DNA from: Kalaharituber pfeilii
Lineage: Eukaryota; Ascomycota; Pezizomycetes; Pezizales; Pezizaceae
DNA: 64,000 bases
Assembly (NCBI GenBank): GCA_015179045.1
Contig: WHUZ01000012.1
Coordinates: forward strand, 496,001-560,000
Direction of reading: 5' to 3'
The translations under genes were made by a program, and so were the position numbers. Each line of letters opens with the position of its first letter. Position 1 is the stretch's first letter. The notes beneath the pieces were generated by a model. That model saw nothing but the letters and a program-made list of their open reading frames with translations, ran no database searches and was not told the origin of the DNA. Positions 21,991 to 33,780 of this stretch are shown here, one piece after another.

Positions 21991-22673
21991 AGATGATAAT
22001 ATTATAAAATAAGATAGGTAGACCGTGAATGCAGATTTAGTCAAATATGACATCTACAGTATAGTTTAAAACTTAGAATTAAGGTTCTGTGATAGTAGGC
22101 CGGCTTGTTAGCGGTAATATCGTTGCTAGTAGATTGCTATAAGAAAATTGTTACGTACAAGTGTCACTTATATGTTCCGTCATTCCTTCCGAACGTCTCG
22201 GTCGTACTTATATGACCGGCCCGAGTTGATTAGCAGTGCCATGGCCCGGGTCACTCGTTCCACTTGAATAGGGATAAATATGTACAGTAGATTTGGAGAC
22301 GTATGATTTATTGACGAGCTATGTACTTTACATTGTTTAAAAGCAAGGTACATGAATAGCTATTTGTTTTAATATCACTGTCACGTCCTACGCTTGAGAA
22401 TGGTAAGCCACAGTGTGGCGATAGTGGACCAAACCAAGAAGCGTCCGGCCGGCACTTGCATTGCATCGGGCGGAAAAGCATCTCATTCGTTCAGTGACGC
22501 AGGCCGGTCCAACGCTGCTCGCCACACCCGCGCCCCTCAATCCCCCCCGCTGAAGATCTCACCCACGGTGGACTACACAACAAAAAATGCTACGCACATA
22601 GCTCGAAAGAAATTCTTCACCGCGGATTGCACCTCTTCCCAAAACCCTCCCAAACAAATCAAAACTCAACACA
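21991..22673. other. Upstream region of RPAP1 gene
   Basis: No separate gene is supported. An open frame from about 22394 runs into the RPAP1 frame, but it is low in conserved residues, so I treat it as 5' leader or an alternative N-terminal extension. Confidence 0.4.
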
Positions 22674-24011
22674 TGGCTATTCGAGGCGAGCGCTTCACAC
22701 TGAACCTTGACCATGGCGGCGACCTTCTGACCAGGCCTGCTTTACCGCCACAGTTAACACCAAAAGTTGGATTCATCAAGGACATCGTCGAAAAGCCGAC
22801 CTCGTCAAACCCAGCTGCGCCTTCACCTCCATCCACTGGTGCAGCCACAAGGGGCTTCCCAGAGCACAAGAAAAGGACCGCTCGACAATCTGCCTTTCGA
22901 CTGCAACGAGCGCAGCAAGGCCAGAGTAATGGAACGCCGACGTCGGTACCACATGCGCAGTTAAAGGCCTCGCCGACCATCGACGATCTCAAGTCCGAAC
23001 GGCAGCGAATAAGCGAAGAGAATCAGCGCCGCATTGACGCCATGTCGCCAGAGGAAATTGAGAAAGAGCGAAAGGAGCTGATGGCGAGCCTCAGTCCCGC
23101 ACTGATAGACCGGCTCCTCAAACGAGCAACCCTAGACGACGCAAACGTCACGCCAAGCGGGTGGAACATCGAAGGGTCAAAGGTATCCCGGCCAATGCGT
23201 GGACCAGAGCCCGCACCCGTGTCCAAACCATCAACACGGACAGCCACCGTAGAGGATGAAAATACGGATGACGAGGAGGGAGAGATACTCGGGCTTGACG
23301 AACGTGCGCCACGAACCTTGCCCGTGGGTGTGAAGCTTGAAGCTGCACCGCCGGCAATACCGATTCATTTCCCAGCCCCACCACCCGCGCCAGAGCTCGA
23401 CCCGCACTCTCCTGACTTCTTGGAACAGCTGCACCAAAAATACTACCCGGACCTTCCCGCAGACCCAAGCAAACTATCGTGGATGGCTCCTGTTACCGAG
23501 GATGAGGATTCTAATGTATACCACCCTTCACTGGCCTCAGTGCCGGCCTCAGCGTTGAGATTTGACTTCAAGGGCAACCTCTTGCCGCCTAGGACCGCTC
23601 GAGAACTTCCAGTTCATCTAGGCCTACATCACCACAGCGATGCCCCCAACGCAGCTGGATATACCATTCCAGAACTGGCACATCTGGCAAGGAGCACGTT
23701 CCCGTCCCAAAGGTGTATGGCGATGCAAACGCTGGGAAGGATATTATACAGGCTTGGGATTGGCGCGTATGAGAATGAGGATATTAGCCAGGGATTGTGG
23801 AAGTGCATGCACGAGGGGAGGGTGATTGAGGGACTGGAGGAGGCTGCGAGTGGGAAGTATACGTCGCATATGGGGATCAAAGCGTATGCTACGGAAGCGC
23901 TCTGGTGAGTTACTGATATCAAAGGCAACTTAATAAACGGGACCGACTGTTGACAATCTGCTTTACAGGAACTGGCAAAAGGGAGGTGGTCAGAGGTGGA
24001 AAGCTCATTAA
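22674..24011 (+). CDS. RNA polymerase II-associated protein 1 (RPAP1-like)
   Basis: Two exons, 22674-23904 and 23969-24011, are joined by a 64-bp intron (GTGAGT..ACAG). I chose the ATG at 22674 because the conserved start MAIRGERFTLNLD begins there; an in-frame ATG at 22400 would add 91 residues. The RPAP1 N-terminal domain is clear (ENQRRIDAMSPEEIEKERKE, then LMASLSPALIDRLLKRA). The C-terminal domain is ALRFDFKGNLLPP, LGLHHHSDAP, GYTIPELAHLARS. RPAP1 links RNA polymerase II to chaperone/assembly factors and is needed for its nuclear import. Fungal homologues are short like this one. No frame breaks are seen. Confidence 0.88.
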
Positions 24012-25039
24012 ATAAAAAAGCTCAACTCTGACCAGTTTCTTTTTCCCTATGCGGAAGAGGGTCGATGGCGGGGGATGGATTTGGGGGAATGGGTTCAGTT
24101 CGCATCCGCCAGCAATTGACTCGGCCCACTGTAATATAGTATTTCGTGGTTCATAGTTGCAGTAATGACAGAAAAAGAGTAATATTGGTACACTGATATC
24201 GTGAAAAAGAAAATTCCGTTTTTATTTTATTTTTATTTTATGTTTATTTTTTTAGGTATTCACGTTTTGTCTAATGATATCGTAAAACATACAGTAGCAG
24301 TAGTGTAGCAACCTAAAAAACACCAACGCCCGAAACTCATAATATGAGAGAGCTGGATTTGCATATTTCACTCTTATGCCCAGCTCGTCAGGTCTAGGTG
24401 CCCAACCCACGAGAACAGTCCCCACTCCCAAATCTACCTTCCTCAGAAACTTAATTGCAACGAATGCCGAAAGTAAAAGAGAACCTCCGTACTTTCTTTC
24501 TGTTCTTCTGTATGTAGCTTCAGAGCATACGAGCCTCACTTCATCCTGATATACCCCCTTCCAGCTAGCCACAAAGCTCTATAACCATGACCTCCTCGTA
24601 GTCTGGTTGGCCGACCGGACTAACCTCCTCGGCGCCTCTTCCAGCTCCTTGCTCAGTTTCTCGTAGTACTCCGGCTTACTAGCCCGGCTTCAACGTGCGG
24701 TGCCTTATAGGATACTACATCCAGATCAGCCCCCCCAAATCGTTAACGACGTCTGATTTCAGAAGTAACTAACAATGAACAATGTCGTACAAACACGCCG
24801 ATTATGGTACGCTTTTTCGGTGCTAGTCTGGTTTGTGATGTGCAGGGTCCAGCGCGCCATTGCAATGACGTTATCGCGGGAGCCTTTGTACCAGGCGCTG
24901 ATCTTCTTGCTGGCCGCGATGTGACTTCACAACATACAGTGAACAAGTGTCGCGATAGTAGTCGTAATTCGTAGTCCCACAGTTGCAAGGAAATAACAGG
25001 GACCTTCTAATATACATGTCTTTCTTGTAAAAACAACAA
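24012..25039. other. Intergenic, unrecognised
   Basis: No convincing gene. The 9-mer TAGTCTGGT, recurrent in this window, occurs at 24599 and about 24827. A minus ORF at 24572-24252 has no known motif. Confidence 0.35.
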
Positions 25040-25041
25040 TA

Positions 25042-25270
25042 GAGAGATTGCGAATTGCGTCTGGAGTCAATTCAGAGCGCTATGCAGTGCATATCGTAAA
25101 AGTGACAGGGTCTGAAAAAGAACGTTTGGGCCAGCCTGGGCCGAATTTCTTTCGGCTGGCCCCAGACTAGACGGGAGATCGTCCAAGGGTCCCCAGTTTA
25201 TTACTGGGGCTCCCGGCCCAGTGGTGCACAACCCCCCGGTTTTGGCTCCAGCTTCAATTCGCAATCTCTC
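25042..25270. mobile_element. TA-flanked MITE
   Basis: GAGAGATTGCGAATTG at 25042-25057 is perfectly inverted at 25255-25270, and the similarity continues inward imperfectly (CTGGAG). TA dinucleotides flank both ends (25040-41, 25271-72). The 229-bp body has no ORF. The size and TA duplication fit a Tc1/mariner-derived MITE; its ends do not resemble those of the palindromic element at 3.4-8.4 kb. Confidence 0.75.
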
Positions 25271-25441
25271 TAAACTGTATTGAACAAGCACAAAACGCTA
25301 GTATACATCATTTATTTCCTTTGGGTACATATAAATTACTCTCCCTTCCCGAGAAAGCCAGTGAGCAAATGAACTCCATCCTTCCTACTCTATACCCTCC
25401 TGATGCCTTTTCCCGCCTCGCCAGCCTCCGGAAGCGGTTCC

Positions 25442-25476
25442 ATTAATCAATTAATCAATTAATCAATTAATCAATC
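25442..25476. repeat. Tandem repeat ATCAATTA
   Basis: About four head-to-tail copies of the 8-mer ATCAATTA lie in the gap downstream of the PPIL4-like gene. Confidence 0.8.
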
Positions 25477-25624
25477 TCTGAAAAAAAAGCCCTTTGCATC
25501 TATCAATAATATACAATATTAATTATACTATAGATGGTACTGATACACATGCGACAAGTCTAAGGTGTTGGCTCTTTACTTGATGTAGTCCTTCTTTCTG
25601 CAACCATCAGCATTCCCATGCGAC

Positions 25625-27263
25625 CTACCGCCGCCTGTGGCTGTCATATCCGCGGCCTCTTCGTTCCCTGTCCCGGTCAGCTCTCCTCTCCCTCTCTCTG
25701 TCCCTGTCTCTGTCCCTGTCTCTGTCCCTGTCTCTGCCCCTCTCCCTATCTCTGCTCCTATCTCTATTTCTATCTCTGCTCTTGTCCCTGTGTCGGTCCC
25801 TCGCCGTGTCTCTACTCCTGTCGCGATCCCTGTTTCTATATCGATCCCTGTCACTATCCCGCCTGTTCTCGTCGCGATCATAACTCCTGTGATGGTGATG
25901 CGGGCTACGGCTCTGTGTCCGGCTTCTGTGGCTGTGATGCTTGCTCCTAGCATGCACTTCTTTTTCATCAAAAACCATCCCATATCCCCGCCCCTCCTTC
26001 GGACGGTCTGAATCTCGGTACTGCTGTCTTCTCTCCAGTCGAGAAGAACCACCAAAGCCACGTGCATTTGCAGCCTCCCTACGCTTGGCATTGGTACTGG
26101 TTCGCCACATATCAGAGAGTTTAGATACCTGCAGAAATGGTTAGCCAGAAACTCGCTGTATACACAGCCTGTGTACAAACTTACACTTTGAGAAAAGTCC
26201 ACGTGAATTCGGTGATCGTCAATTAGCACGCCTTGCATCTTGAAGTATGCTTGTTCACAATCCTTTTGGTTTTCAAATTCTATGAAAGCGTACTGCAAAC
26301 TGTCTCCAGTGCGCCGATCCCTAATGACCTCACATGAGAGAATCTTTCCAAATCTGCTGAAGATAAGCTCCAAGTCCTCATCTAGACAACTGATATTAGC
26401 CCTGTATTCGTACTATACAAGCGTTTGATAATACAATGTGGAACAACATGCAGCTATGAGGGATAAAGGTACGAACCTTGAGTCACGGGATTCAACTTGC
26501 AGACAAACAGGACATTTTCCGGAGGTTTGACATCAGCGAATGGTAAGTCTCCAACCATTTCCAATGTCAATGCCTGTGCCCTTGCCTCCCGCTCCCTCCT
26601 CCGTTTCTCTGCCTCCTCCGGATCTACATCCTCTTCCAGATTTTCGTCATCTCCAATCCGCACAGTAGCTAACTGAGCCTTGGTGGGAACAGGACTTTCT
26701 GGTGGCTCCACAAGGCCTGGAGGGTCATCAAAAGGATCGTCTAAGACAATGGTGTGACGTACTCTAATATCCTTTAGCGGTCTTCCAGTTTCATCGCAGA
26801 ATGCAGTGTTTATCTTCTCCAGCGTATCGTATCCCTCCACGACCTGTCCAAAAATTGATGCTTTGCCATCTAAATAATCCAAGTTATCGCCAAGTGTGAT
26901 GATGAATTGGCTCCCGCTAACTCTTTCATCATCGTCCCCTCCTGTCCGTAAGGGCGCAGTTGCCATTGACACTGTTCCCCTAGTGGTGTGCTTCAGTTTA
27001 GGGTGGAATTCTGACGGAAATAGACGCTTTGAGGGCCCCTGGATTAAGCCCCATATTGACGATCCTCCATCTGACTCGGGGCTGAAGGGACCAAGGGGGT
27101 CCCCACTCTGGAACGAGAAGTCCTTCTGCACATTGTAAATTGGCGAGAAATTGTAGTACTTGGTCTTGCAAAGTTTGAGAAAGTTCAAGCAGGTCTTCGG
27201 GGCGAGGTCCGTGTGCAAGTCAATTACGATGTCGCCCACATTGAGTTCTAGAAGCACAGACAT
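25625..27263 (-). CDS. Cyclophilin-RRM protein, PPIL4/CYP6 type
   Basis: Three exons (27263-26477, 26381-26185, 26128-25625) give one frame; the first start is [11 protein letters not shown]. Residues 1-165 form a cyclophilin-like peptidyl-prolyl isomerase domain ([43 protein letters not shown]). An acidic linker and then an RRM follow ([29 protein letters not shown] with RNP1). The C-terminal region of about 110 residues is almost pure Arg/Asp/Glu/Ser dipeptides, encoded by a degenerate 12-bp satellite. This domain order is that of PPIL4/Cyp6 nuclear spliceosome-associated cyclophilins. The catalytic Arg of classical cyclophilins is replaced (NVQKDF), as usual for this group, so isomerase activity may be weak. 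Intron 1 has a GTTCGT donor. Confidence 0.92.
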
Positions 27264-28424
27264 CTCTCGTTTTCTGCCTTCTCCTTCGCCTCTGAACACC
27301 CCCTTCTCTGACCCGCGAGCTCTTTCTTCCCTTCCTTATTCAGTTTCTTGATGCCAGGTATGAGGTGTACAGCGTCTAAGCTGGACCAGCAGCTAAGCTT
27401 TCTGTCCGACTAGCTGCGAGGAAGCTGCAACGAGCGATTATTGTCGTGTTGGTGTATGCTGAACCGTCAAAAATGTCCAGCGTCCTGGAAGACGCGCCCT
27501 AGGATTGTCGTGAGTGGCTGTACCATGTTTATGATCCTAGCCTGCGCTGGGCCAAGGCGCCAAGACCGAGTATTGCATAACTTCGTGGTCGGAAGCGATG
27601 TGAGTACTCTACTAACGCGATTTCGCAGGTCCTTGTAAGTACTTCCTCTTTTGGAAAAGCGGACTATCTACGGCGCCCGAAAAGGTATGATAGTACAAGT
27701 GGCCACCGAAACACAGAAAGAGCGTATCCGCGGCTGCCCGTACTCTTCTCTGGACAAGCTGACTGACATACGTGCAAGTATGTAATGATATGGCGACAGT
27801 TGAATATCTTGACAATATGTTGCTGCAGCCATTTTACTTTGATTTTTTTCTTTATGTTTGCTAACCCTTTTCAGAATAGCATGCGGCATCGCATGTCGAA
27901 TTACTGTTGCGTCAGTACCTCTGCAGGTTTGGTACATCGTGGGCCAAGGTACAATGCATTGATATGAGGGTAAGGGGTGACACTGGCAGTGTTGGCACTT
28001 TTCGTCTATTGCTCTCTTTAGACCTCGTATGTTGTAAAAAGTCAGTAACAAAGAGTTGCATTGTGTTGAGAGGATGTGAAACCTTTCTGTTCCCTCCTAC
28101 CGCTGACCCCAGTTGTCCCTTGCACTTGCTCACCTTGCCACCTGCTTCTCACATACCTCTGCCCATGAGCTGTCATCGCGGATACTAAACCTCCGACAAA
28201 CAAGTCAGCTATAACTCAATAACGAACTAATGATGGGGCAAAAAATTCAGCTCTCAAAATATAAAATTATTAATAATAAATATAAATATGGCATTAGAAC
28301 GAGCCACTTCCCGCACCGAACCTCCATGTACCTGAAGCTCCCAATACCCATAACCCCCGATACCCACAACCCCCGTGTATTCACCAATTGCGTATTTTCA
28401 AGAAAGACAGCACTTTCTGCTTTG
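27264..28424. other. Intergenic, nothing recognised
   Basis: No gene-like signal was found on either strand. The first bases are the promoter side of the PPIL4-like gene. Confidence 0.4.
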
Positions 28425-29030
28425 GGATTCACTCCCACTCGGTCAGGGTTTCTTCCGCCGACCATATTATAGACCTGCTCCGTCTGAGACTCTCATGTAC
28501 GCGCAACCCCCCATGTTCGCACCAATTAATCAAAACAAAGATGCCATAGGTATAAAGCCTCAACAGTTATAGGAATATAATACTGCCTGACAAAACGAAA
28601 ACAACAGAGAAATATAAAGTACATTGAAGTAGTCGATTTACCAAGGAGAAAGGTGCGTTATACCTGCCCTGAAGTGGCATAGAGAGGCAGGCATTAGAGG
28701 TGGACTGCTGGATGGGCAGTTGGATGGGCAGTCGGAGGGTCTGCCGGAGGGGGTGGTCAGAGCGGGTGGGACGGCGGAGGAGGAGGGGCAGTGGGAGAGG
28801 TAGCGGGTAAAGAGGAGGGGATTGTGTACTGTTTGAACTGACCTATAGATTGGAGGAGTACTTTGTCTGTTGTCTCTAGTGATGGAGAGTGCAACACATA
28901 CCTAGAATTGTGGGCACCGGTTCGATTCTTACGTTTGAGTTGGGAGAGAGGGCTGTCCAGCATCTTTCTAAAAGATGGACTGTAATGCTCCGGATCCATA
29001 CTATTAAATTCTAGCGGAACCAGGGCAACC
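28425..29030 (+). repeat. Dispersed repeat with tRNA-like boxes, copy 1
   Basis: About 600 bp share blocks in the same order with 47715-48330: GACCATATTAT, CTCATGTACG, ACCAATT, TGAACTGA, TCTAGTGAT, ACCGGTTCGATTCT, TAATGCTCC. The GGTTCGATTC block is a perfect pol III B-box. TCTAGTGATGGAG, about 40 bp upstream, resembles an A-box. It may be a SINE-like family, although similarity extends about 450 bp upstream of the boxes. Confidence 0.55.
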
Positions 29031-29737
29031 TGTTTTAATCTTTGCTTCGCGCAAATTCTAGCATTTCCACGTTGCCTCTCCAAGTCGCCCTCAACTTCCC
29101 CTAGGATACTTGTATGCCATACTAGCATCAGTATTGGTTTGTATATAATCCGTTTGGGCTATGCAGTTAAGCTGCATGAATTAGAATTCACCTTTTTGGT
29201 ACTGCAGTTAAGCATGCTTATGGCGCCGTACATATGCAACTTTGATTTACTTTTGATCTTCTCCAGGATAAATATTTGCTCGAGCCCGGTATAGAATGTA
29301 GACTTGTATCGATTGAGGTACTTGAGCTATCACGCACGTTGCCGCAGTTTTTGGGCACTGTAGGTACTAACTGACTCACTTTCTCGTATCCTGTTGCACT
29401 GCGTCTCAGACTGGGAGGTTGCTTCCAGCTATCCACTACCGTCGTGCAGCTCAAGCCCCCGTAGCAAGCTAGATGTAATAGAAGATCAATAAAGCCATTG
29501 GCTAAGGCATCAAATTAAACTTTGTAGTGAATAAATTCATGTATGCAGTAATCGGAACAAATCCCATCTAAAACCCCTAGTAGCGGCCTGTGGTGTGTTC
29601 TGGGTCAAACTGTGCCTTCCATTTGAACGCCGGTATAACAGTAAAAAAGCAGCTGAAGATACAAGCAACGAATCCCTCCCGGAAATATATTGCTCTTCAT
29701 GCTATAAAAATGGTATTGCTTCTGCTGACAACATGGA
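29031..29737. other. Intergenic, downstream of Rpc7
   Basis: No coding sequence recognised. Confidence 0.4.
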
Positions 29738-30602
29738 CTAGTAAAATCCATCGTCATCCCCTCCATCGTCACCCCAGCCTTCACCTTCCCCGGAGTCAAA
29801 GTACTGTTCGGCATTGTAATCGCCCTCAATGTCATCTTGGAATTGATCCTCGTCCTCCTCTTCCTCCTCCTCTTCTTCCTCCTCCCCCTCGTCCTTTGAT
29901 CCAACGTCCTCCCCATCATTAGCTTCGTCTTTTACCTTCCCTCATCATCCTCATCCTCATTTTGTAGCGCATTATCAACGAGGGCCAGATCGTCATGGAA
30001 TGTATCTAGAGTAGAGAAATAGAGACGTTTAACATTGGCCTTGGATTTGCCATCGCCGTCGGCTTGATTTGCTGTGTAATTCGGATCCAGTGTGGTGTAA
30101 AGCTCTGGTGGAAAGAATTCAAAAACTAGATTTGATCAATTAGGCAGGGTAACAAGAAGAAGGGAGAGCGATGGGGAGATTATTAAGCGTTACCATAAGG
30201 TCTTGCATCAAGTTTTGGTACCTTCCGTCTCTTTCGCTCATACTTTTTGCTAAATCTCTCGACGTCCTCGAAGGGGTTCTCTAATCCCCTTTTCTTCCCC
30301 ATCACAGTATAAAATGGCCCGTTCGCCACCTTTTCCCGGAACTCTCTAAACCTCGCAACATACAGTCTCTCTTCCTTCGATAGCGCACCTTGCACAGGTG
30401 GGGGATTGGGCTATGAATCGAATTGGTCCGCTGTCAGCTATCGCCCCATACGCCGTCTGGTGAAGAGTGTGCTACTCACAGGAAAGAGCTCACTGGGTGC
30501 AAAGTCGGGCTTCAGGTTGGGGTCGATCTCGAAGGGAATGTCGCGGCCTCCCCCGCCGAAGCCACGTCCACCTCCAAAGCCACCACGCCCGCCTCTGGAC
30601 AT
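29738..30602 (-). CDS. RPC31: RNA polymerase III subunit Rpc7/Rpc31, probable frameshift
   Basis: Exons 30602-30480, 30410-30194 and from 30125 onward splice in frame. The N-terminus is Gly/Arg-rich (MSRGGRGGFGGGRGFGG) followed by DIPFEIDPNLKPDFAPSELF, the Rpc31 signature. The middle has FREFREKVANGPFYTV and KKYERKRRKVPKLDARPYG. The C-terminus is a long Glu/Asp run ending EGWGDDGGDDDGFY. This subunit belongs to the Rpc31-Rpc34-Rpc82 trimer used for pol III initiation at tRNA and 5S genes. The acidic tail is reached only through a one-base shift near 29938-29945, because the exon frame otherwise stops at TAA just before it. The acidic tail is family-typical, so a missing base in the assembly is likely. 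It is divergent to the PSMD5-like gene. Confidence 0.82.
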
Positions 30603-30952
30603 GTCGTTCACGGGCTGACTATGATGCTGTTGAAACACTTCATGGACACTGGGTGTCGTCGATACACTTCGTGAGCACTGGCCGCTGGTCAATTCCAATT
30701 GGCGCTACCGGGCAGCGTCGGTCATGGTTTGGCCTTGGCGACCGGGGCTCGGCGCCAAGAAAGCTTGTCTGCGACACACGCATGCATGGCGCCGTCGTTG
30801 CTGCGATGCATGGGGCCGCGCCGGTGACGCTATCATACCGCTGCTGCTGCTGCTGCAACGATGCTCCACCGCTCCCCGCCGAGACGAGCCCCAGTCTCAA
30901 GCCCTCTAGCACGGAGCCCCCCACACCACCACCCCCCCCCAGCAGCACCACG
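30603..30952. promoter_or_regulatory. Divergent promoter of RPC31 and PSMD5-like genes
   Basis: Only 350 bp separate the two divergent start codons. The interval is GC-rich with a GCTGCTGCTG run near 30840 and lacks a clear TATA box, consistent with a shared housekeeping promoter. Confidence 0.45.
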
Positions 30953-33021
30953 ATGGCCCTCCCAGAAACCACAGAAGACTTGAAGGCCCATCTGCGTGCG
31001 CTTCGGGAGAACCCGAGCAGCACAGTCCTCCGCGTGCGCCTGGTGGAGACTTTCACAGCGCAGCTTACAGATGTCGGTAAGTCCTGGAATAGCAGACACC
31101 AGACTGGCTCCCAATAGAGCCGAGCGAGCGCTTCTGACATCGTCCTAGAAAACCTTGCTCCGGCTCTCGTGCCCGATATCGTGCCACTCGTAGCAAGTGT
31201 GCTGCAGGTCGTTCAGCAAGACCCAACATGCCTTACCATTCTCTTGCAGAGGTTACTCCAACATGTCCCGTTCAGTAATATCCTCTCGCTCGCAGAGCCG
31301 AGGACATTTCTCGCGTTGCTTCAGTCCCCAGCTCCATCCATCCAATATCTAGGACTCTTTCTGCTCGAGAAAGCTTCACAGTCCAGTGGAGATGTTGCAA
31401 TCGTTGCAACGTGGAACGATGTGTGCATGGAGCTTGTGAAAACTGTGCTGTGTGCAGCTGATACTGGGGTTCACAATGAAGCGCAGAAGGTACTGCTCGC
31501 TTTACTAAGGGTTGATCTGCCAGAAAATTTTCTTGAAGCAGGCGGTGATTCGACTTCAACTAGTAGCGGATCTGGATTATTCTGGAGACGAATATTCTCT
31601 GACCGGGATATATATGAACTTATTTTACGGGTTTGCTCTTGGAATGAATCTAACGAGTCCTTTTCCGTGAAGACGAGAGCACAATCCCGGTTGCTTGGAT
31701 TGATACCACGATTAGCTGAATTGGACTGGAGCATGATAACAGCAACGACCTTTCCAGATCTTGTTGGGCGATTCAGCATCTCATCAACATCAGTGTCAAA
31801 CTTGCTGGATTTTGCAATTCTCGGCATGGTGAAGTCACAAAACGACGTTATGATGGAAATGCTTCATATTGACTTTTTCTCAAGCTTGCTGGCGTCAACG
31901 GCTCCTTCGGACAAAGCGTTGGCCTATCTTTCCCAGCCAAAAATCGCAAAGCACCAGCAATGTATAGGATTCTTCCTTCATCCACACATCTTTACAAAAG
32001 ATGATATGGACATTAGTCTTCTGCAAAGTAGAGCTGCAAAATACTGTTCAACGTACTCGGAATTGTTTCCCGAGCATCTCATTGATGCGTCCGCCGCCTC
32101 AATACTTCTACCCAACGGCATCGCAAGTCGACTGCCAACCTTCTCATGTACAGAATATGAGCATATTCGATCACAGTTCAGCGTCGAGGGGCAAAACTTG
32201 CTGATTTAATACTGACCCATATTGCACAAGCTATGGACCATGTTCGAAAGCCAGAAATCTTATATAATCCTCCAGCAACCAGTCTCCATCTTTTAACCTC
32301 GCTTCCCACATCTGTTTTGTTATCCCCTCCCTCTTTTGCTGTTGAGTCACAGTTGCTTTCAGCACCTTTACATCAGAGATGGGTGTCAAGTGGAAGTATC
32401 ATCACCTTGATTCCCCTCTCGCCACCTAGTTCTGAATACATCTCCACGCTCGCTGTTATTCTTTCATCATCTCGTTCTCTTTACTCAATTTTTACAACAT
32501 TCGTCCATAATCAGGAATACCGAATAACTACCCCCATAGCTGCTGCATCAGACCTGACAGCTGCCCCGTCCTCCACCATATGTGCAGCTTTCTGGGGCAA
32601 AATACTCGGGGTTGCACGAGCTCCGGCCCTTGCTGGGGCATGTCTTGCATCTATATCCCTGATTCATTCAGTCGCTAGCGCAAAAAGCTGGGACGGATTG
32701 GTGGAAGTTATGAAGCAGATAGATCTCATGGAATTTATATTACGACCTCCCGAAAGGCATACTGCAAGGCGTGTTGCTGATCCTGAAAGCACCGAATTCC
32801 GTATAGCAACGTTGAAGTATGAAGTGGTTCAGGTGCTAGCGAAGGGTGTTAGAGAGTGCGGTGGGGACTCTCAGGGCGTTTTTAGGGCGCCCGAGACGGC
32901 AGTGGGAACCTCTGAAAAGGTTGAGCTTGCAAAAAGATGGGGAAAGGTCATAATGCAAAGAGCGAGGATGGGGCTTTGGGAGAGTGAAATGCAGCCCGTT
33001 ATTGGCACAATGGAGCTATAG
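30953..33021 (+). CDS. 26S proteasome assembly chaperone, PSMD5/Hsm3-like, frameshifted
   Basis: Exon 1 (30953-31076) joins exon 2 at 31149. The protein is all-helical with HEAT-like repeats (IVPLVASVLQVVQQDPT, LLQRLLQHVPF, YLGLFLLEKASQ, EAQKVLLALLRVDLPENF). It matches the expected shape of PSMD5/S5b, a base chaperone that binds Rpt ATPases during 19S assembly. The first frame stops at 32207-32209. The second frame, open before that point (AKLADLILTHIAQAMDHV), continues to 33021 with similar composition. One base out of phase near 32180-32200 would unite them, and no intron fits the phases. A one-base assembly error or recent mutation is likely. The family call is moderate. Confidence 0.65.
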
Positions 33022-33780
33022 TTCAATGTCACGCTTGTCTGTCGTTTCACAGCACTCAGGACATCAATGTGGTCTTCATGTATCTAAAATGGCACCTTGG
33101 GTTACTTTGCATCTTGAGATGGGCACCACTAGGATCCTGCATCACTAAGCCGAGCCATAGCATAGACATCTGTTAGTGTTAGATATCTACCACGGCTATA
33201 GCCACAGTGGGTGACACTACCTCCCACAGAAAGCTTTTGACTGGGTCAACTCATGCTACACTTCTTAGCGGAGTTGGATCTGTCAAGGAAATGTGCCGAG
33301 GACAGGATTGGAGCATACTTGTACCTACTTATCCCAGTTCTTCTGTTCCTCAAACTAACATTACCGGGTACACACTCTGTTGCATGTTTGGTGGTATGTT
33401 AGTCTGGTTGCAGCTCGGTATGTTACAACAAGTCCTCCGTCCTGATTGCGCTCCGGCTCTTTACGTACAACTTTCCACTACCGAAAACGGCAGTTCTCGT
33501 TCTAAATCAAGTATATGCTTTGTCTTGGCGCCTCACGGCTGGAGGCGCATCCGAATCAATCAAGCACAACTGAGACAGCGCTTTAACATATCCCTGTCTG
33601 CGTGGTGCAATGACCAAGTCTCGTAATCCCTCCCGTGATATGGGGTAAGCTCAATTCACCCGCAGGACACATGTATTTATATGTACTGTACAGACTTTTA
33701 TCTACGAGTACTACTCTACAAGTAGATATACAGTTTGAACTATCATTTTTAGGGAGTGGTTGATAGAATTAGATTTGCAG
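33022..33780. other. Intergenic between convergent genes
   Basis: No gene supported. TAGTCTGGTTGCA, one of three exact 13-mer copies in the window, is at 33400-33412. Confidence 0.4.

Noticed and set aside
22394..22673. Extended N-terminus of RPAP1 from 22394 or 22400
   Set aside because: The first codon is TTG and the segment lacks conserved residues; MAIRGERFTLNLD at 22674 looks like the family start.
25442..25476. CRISPR-like array
   Set aside because: It is a simple 8-bp tandem repeat without spacers.
25618..26011. Cys/Ser/Val-rich plus-strand ORFs over the satellite
   Set aside because: They are the antisense reading of the Arg/Asp/Glu repeat of the PPIL4-like gene.
28880..28935. Functional tRNA gene
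   Set aside because: The B-box is perfect but no acceptor stem or closed anticodon arm can be drawn.
32233..33021. Separate gene starting MDHVRKPE
   Set aside because: The frame is open well upstream of its ATG and continues the PSMD5-like protein after a one-base shift, so it is not an independent gene.
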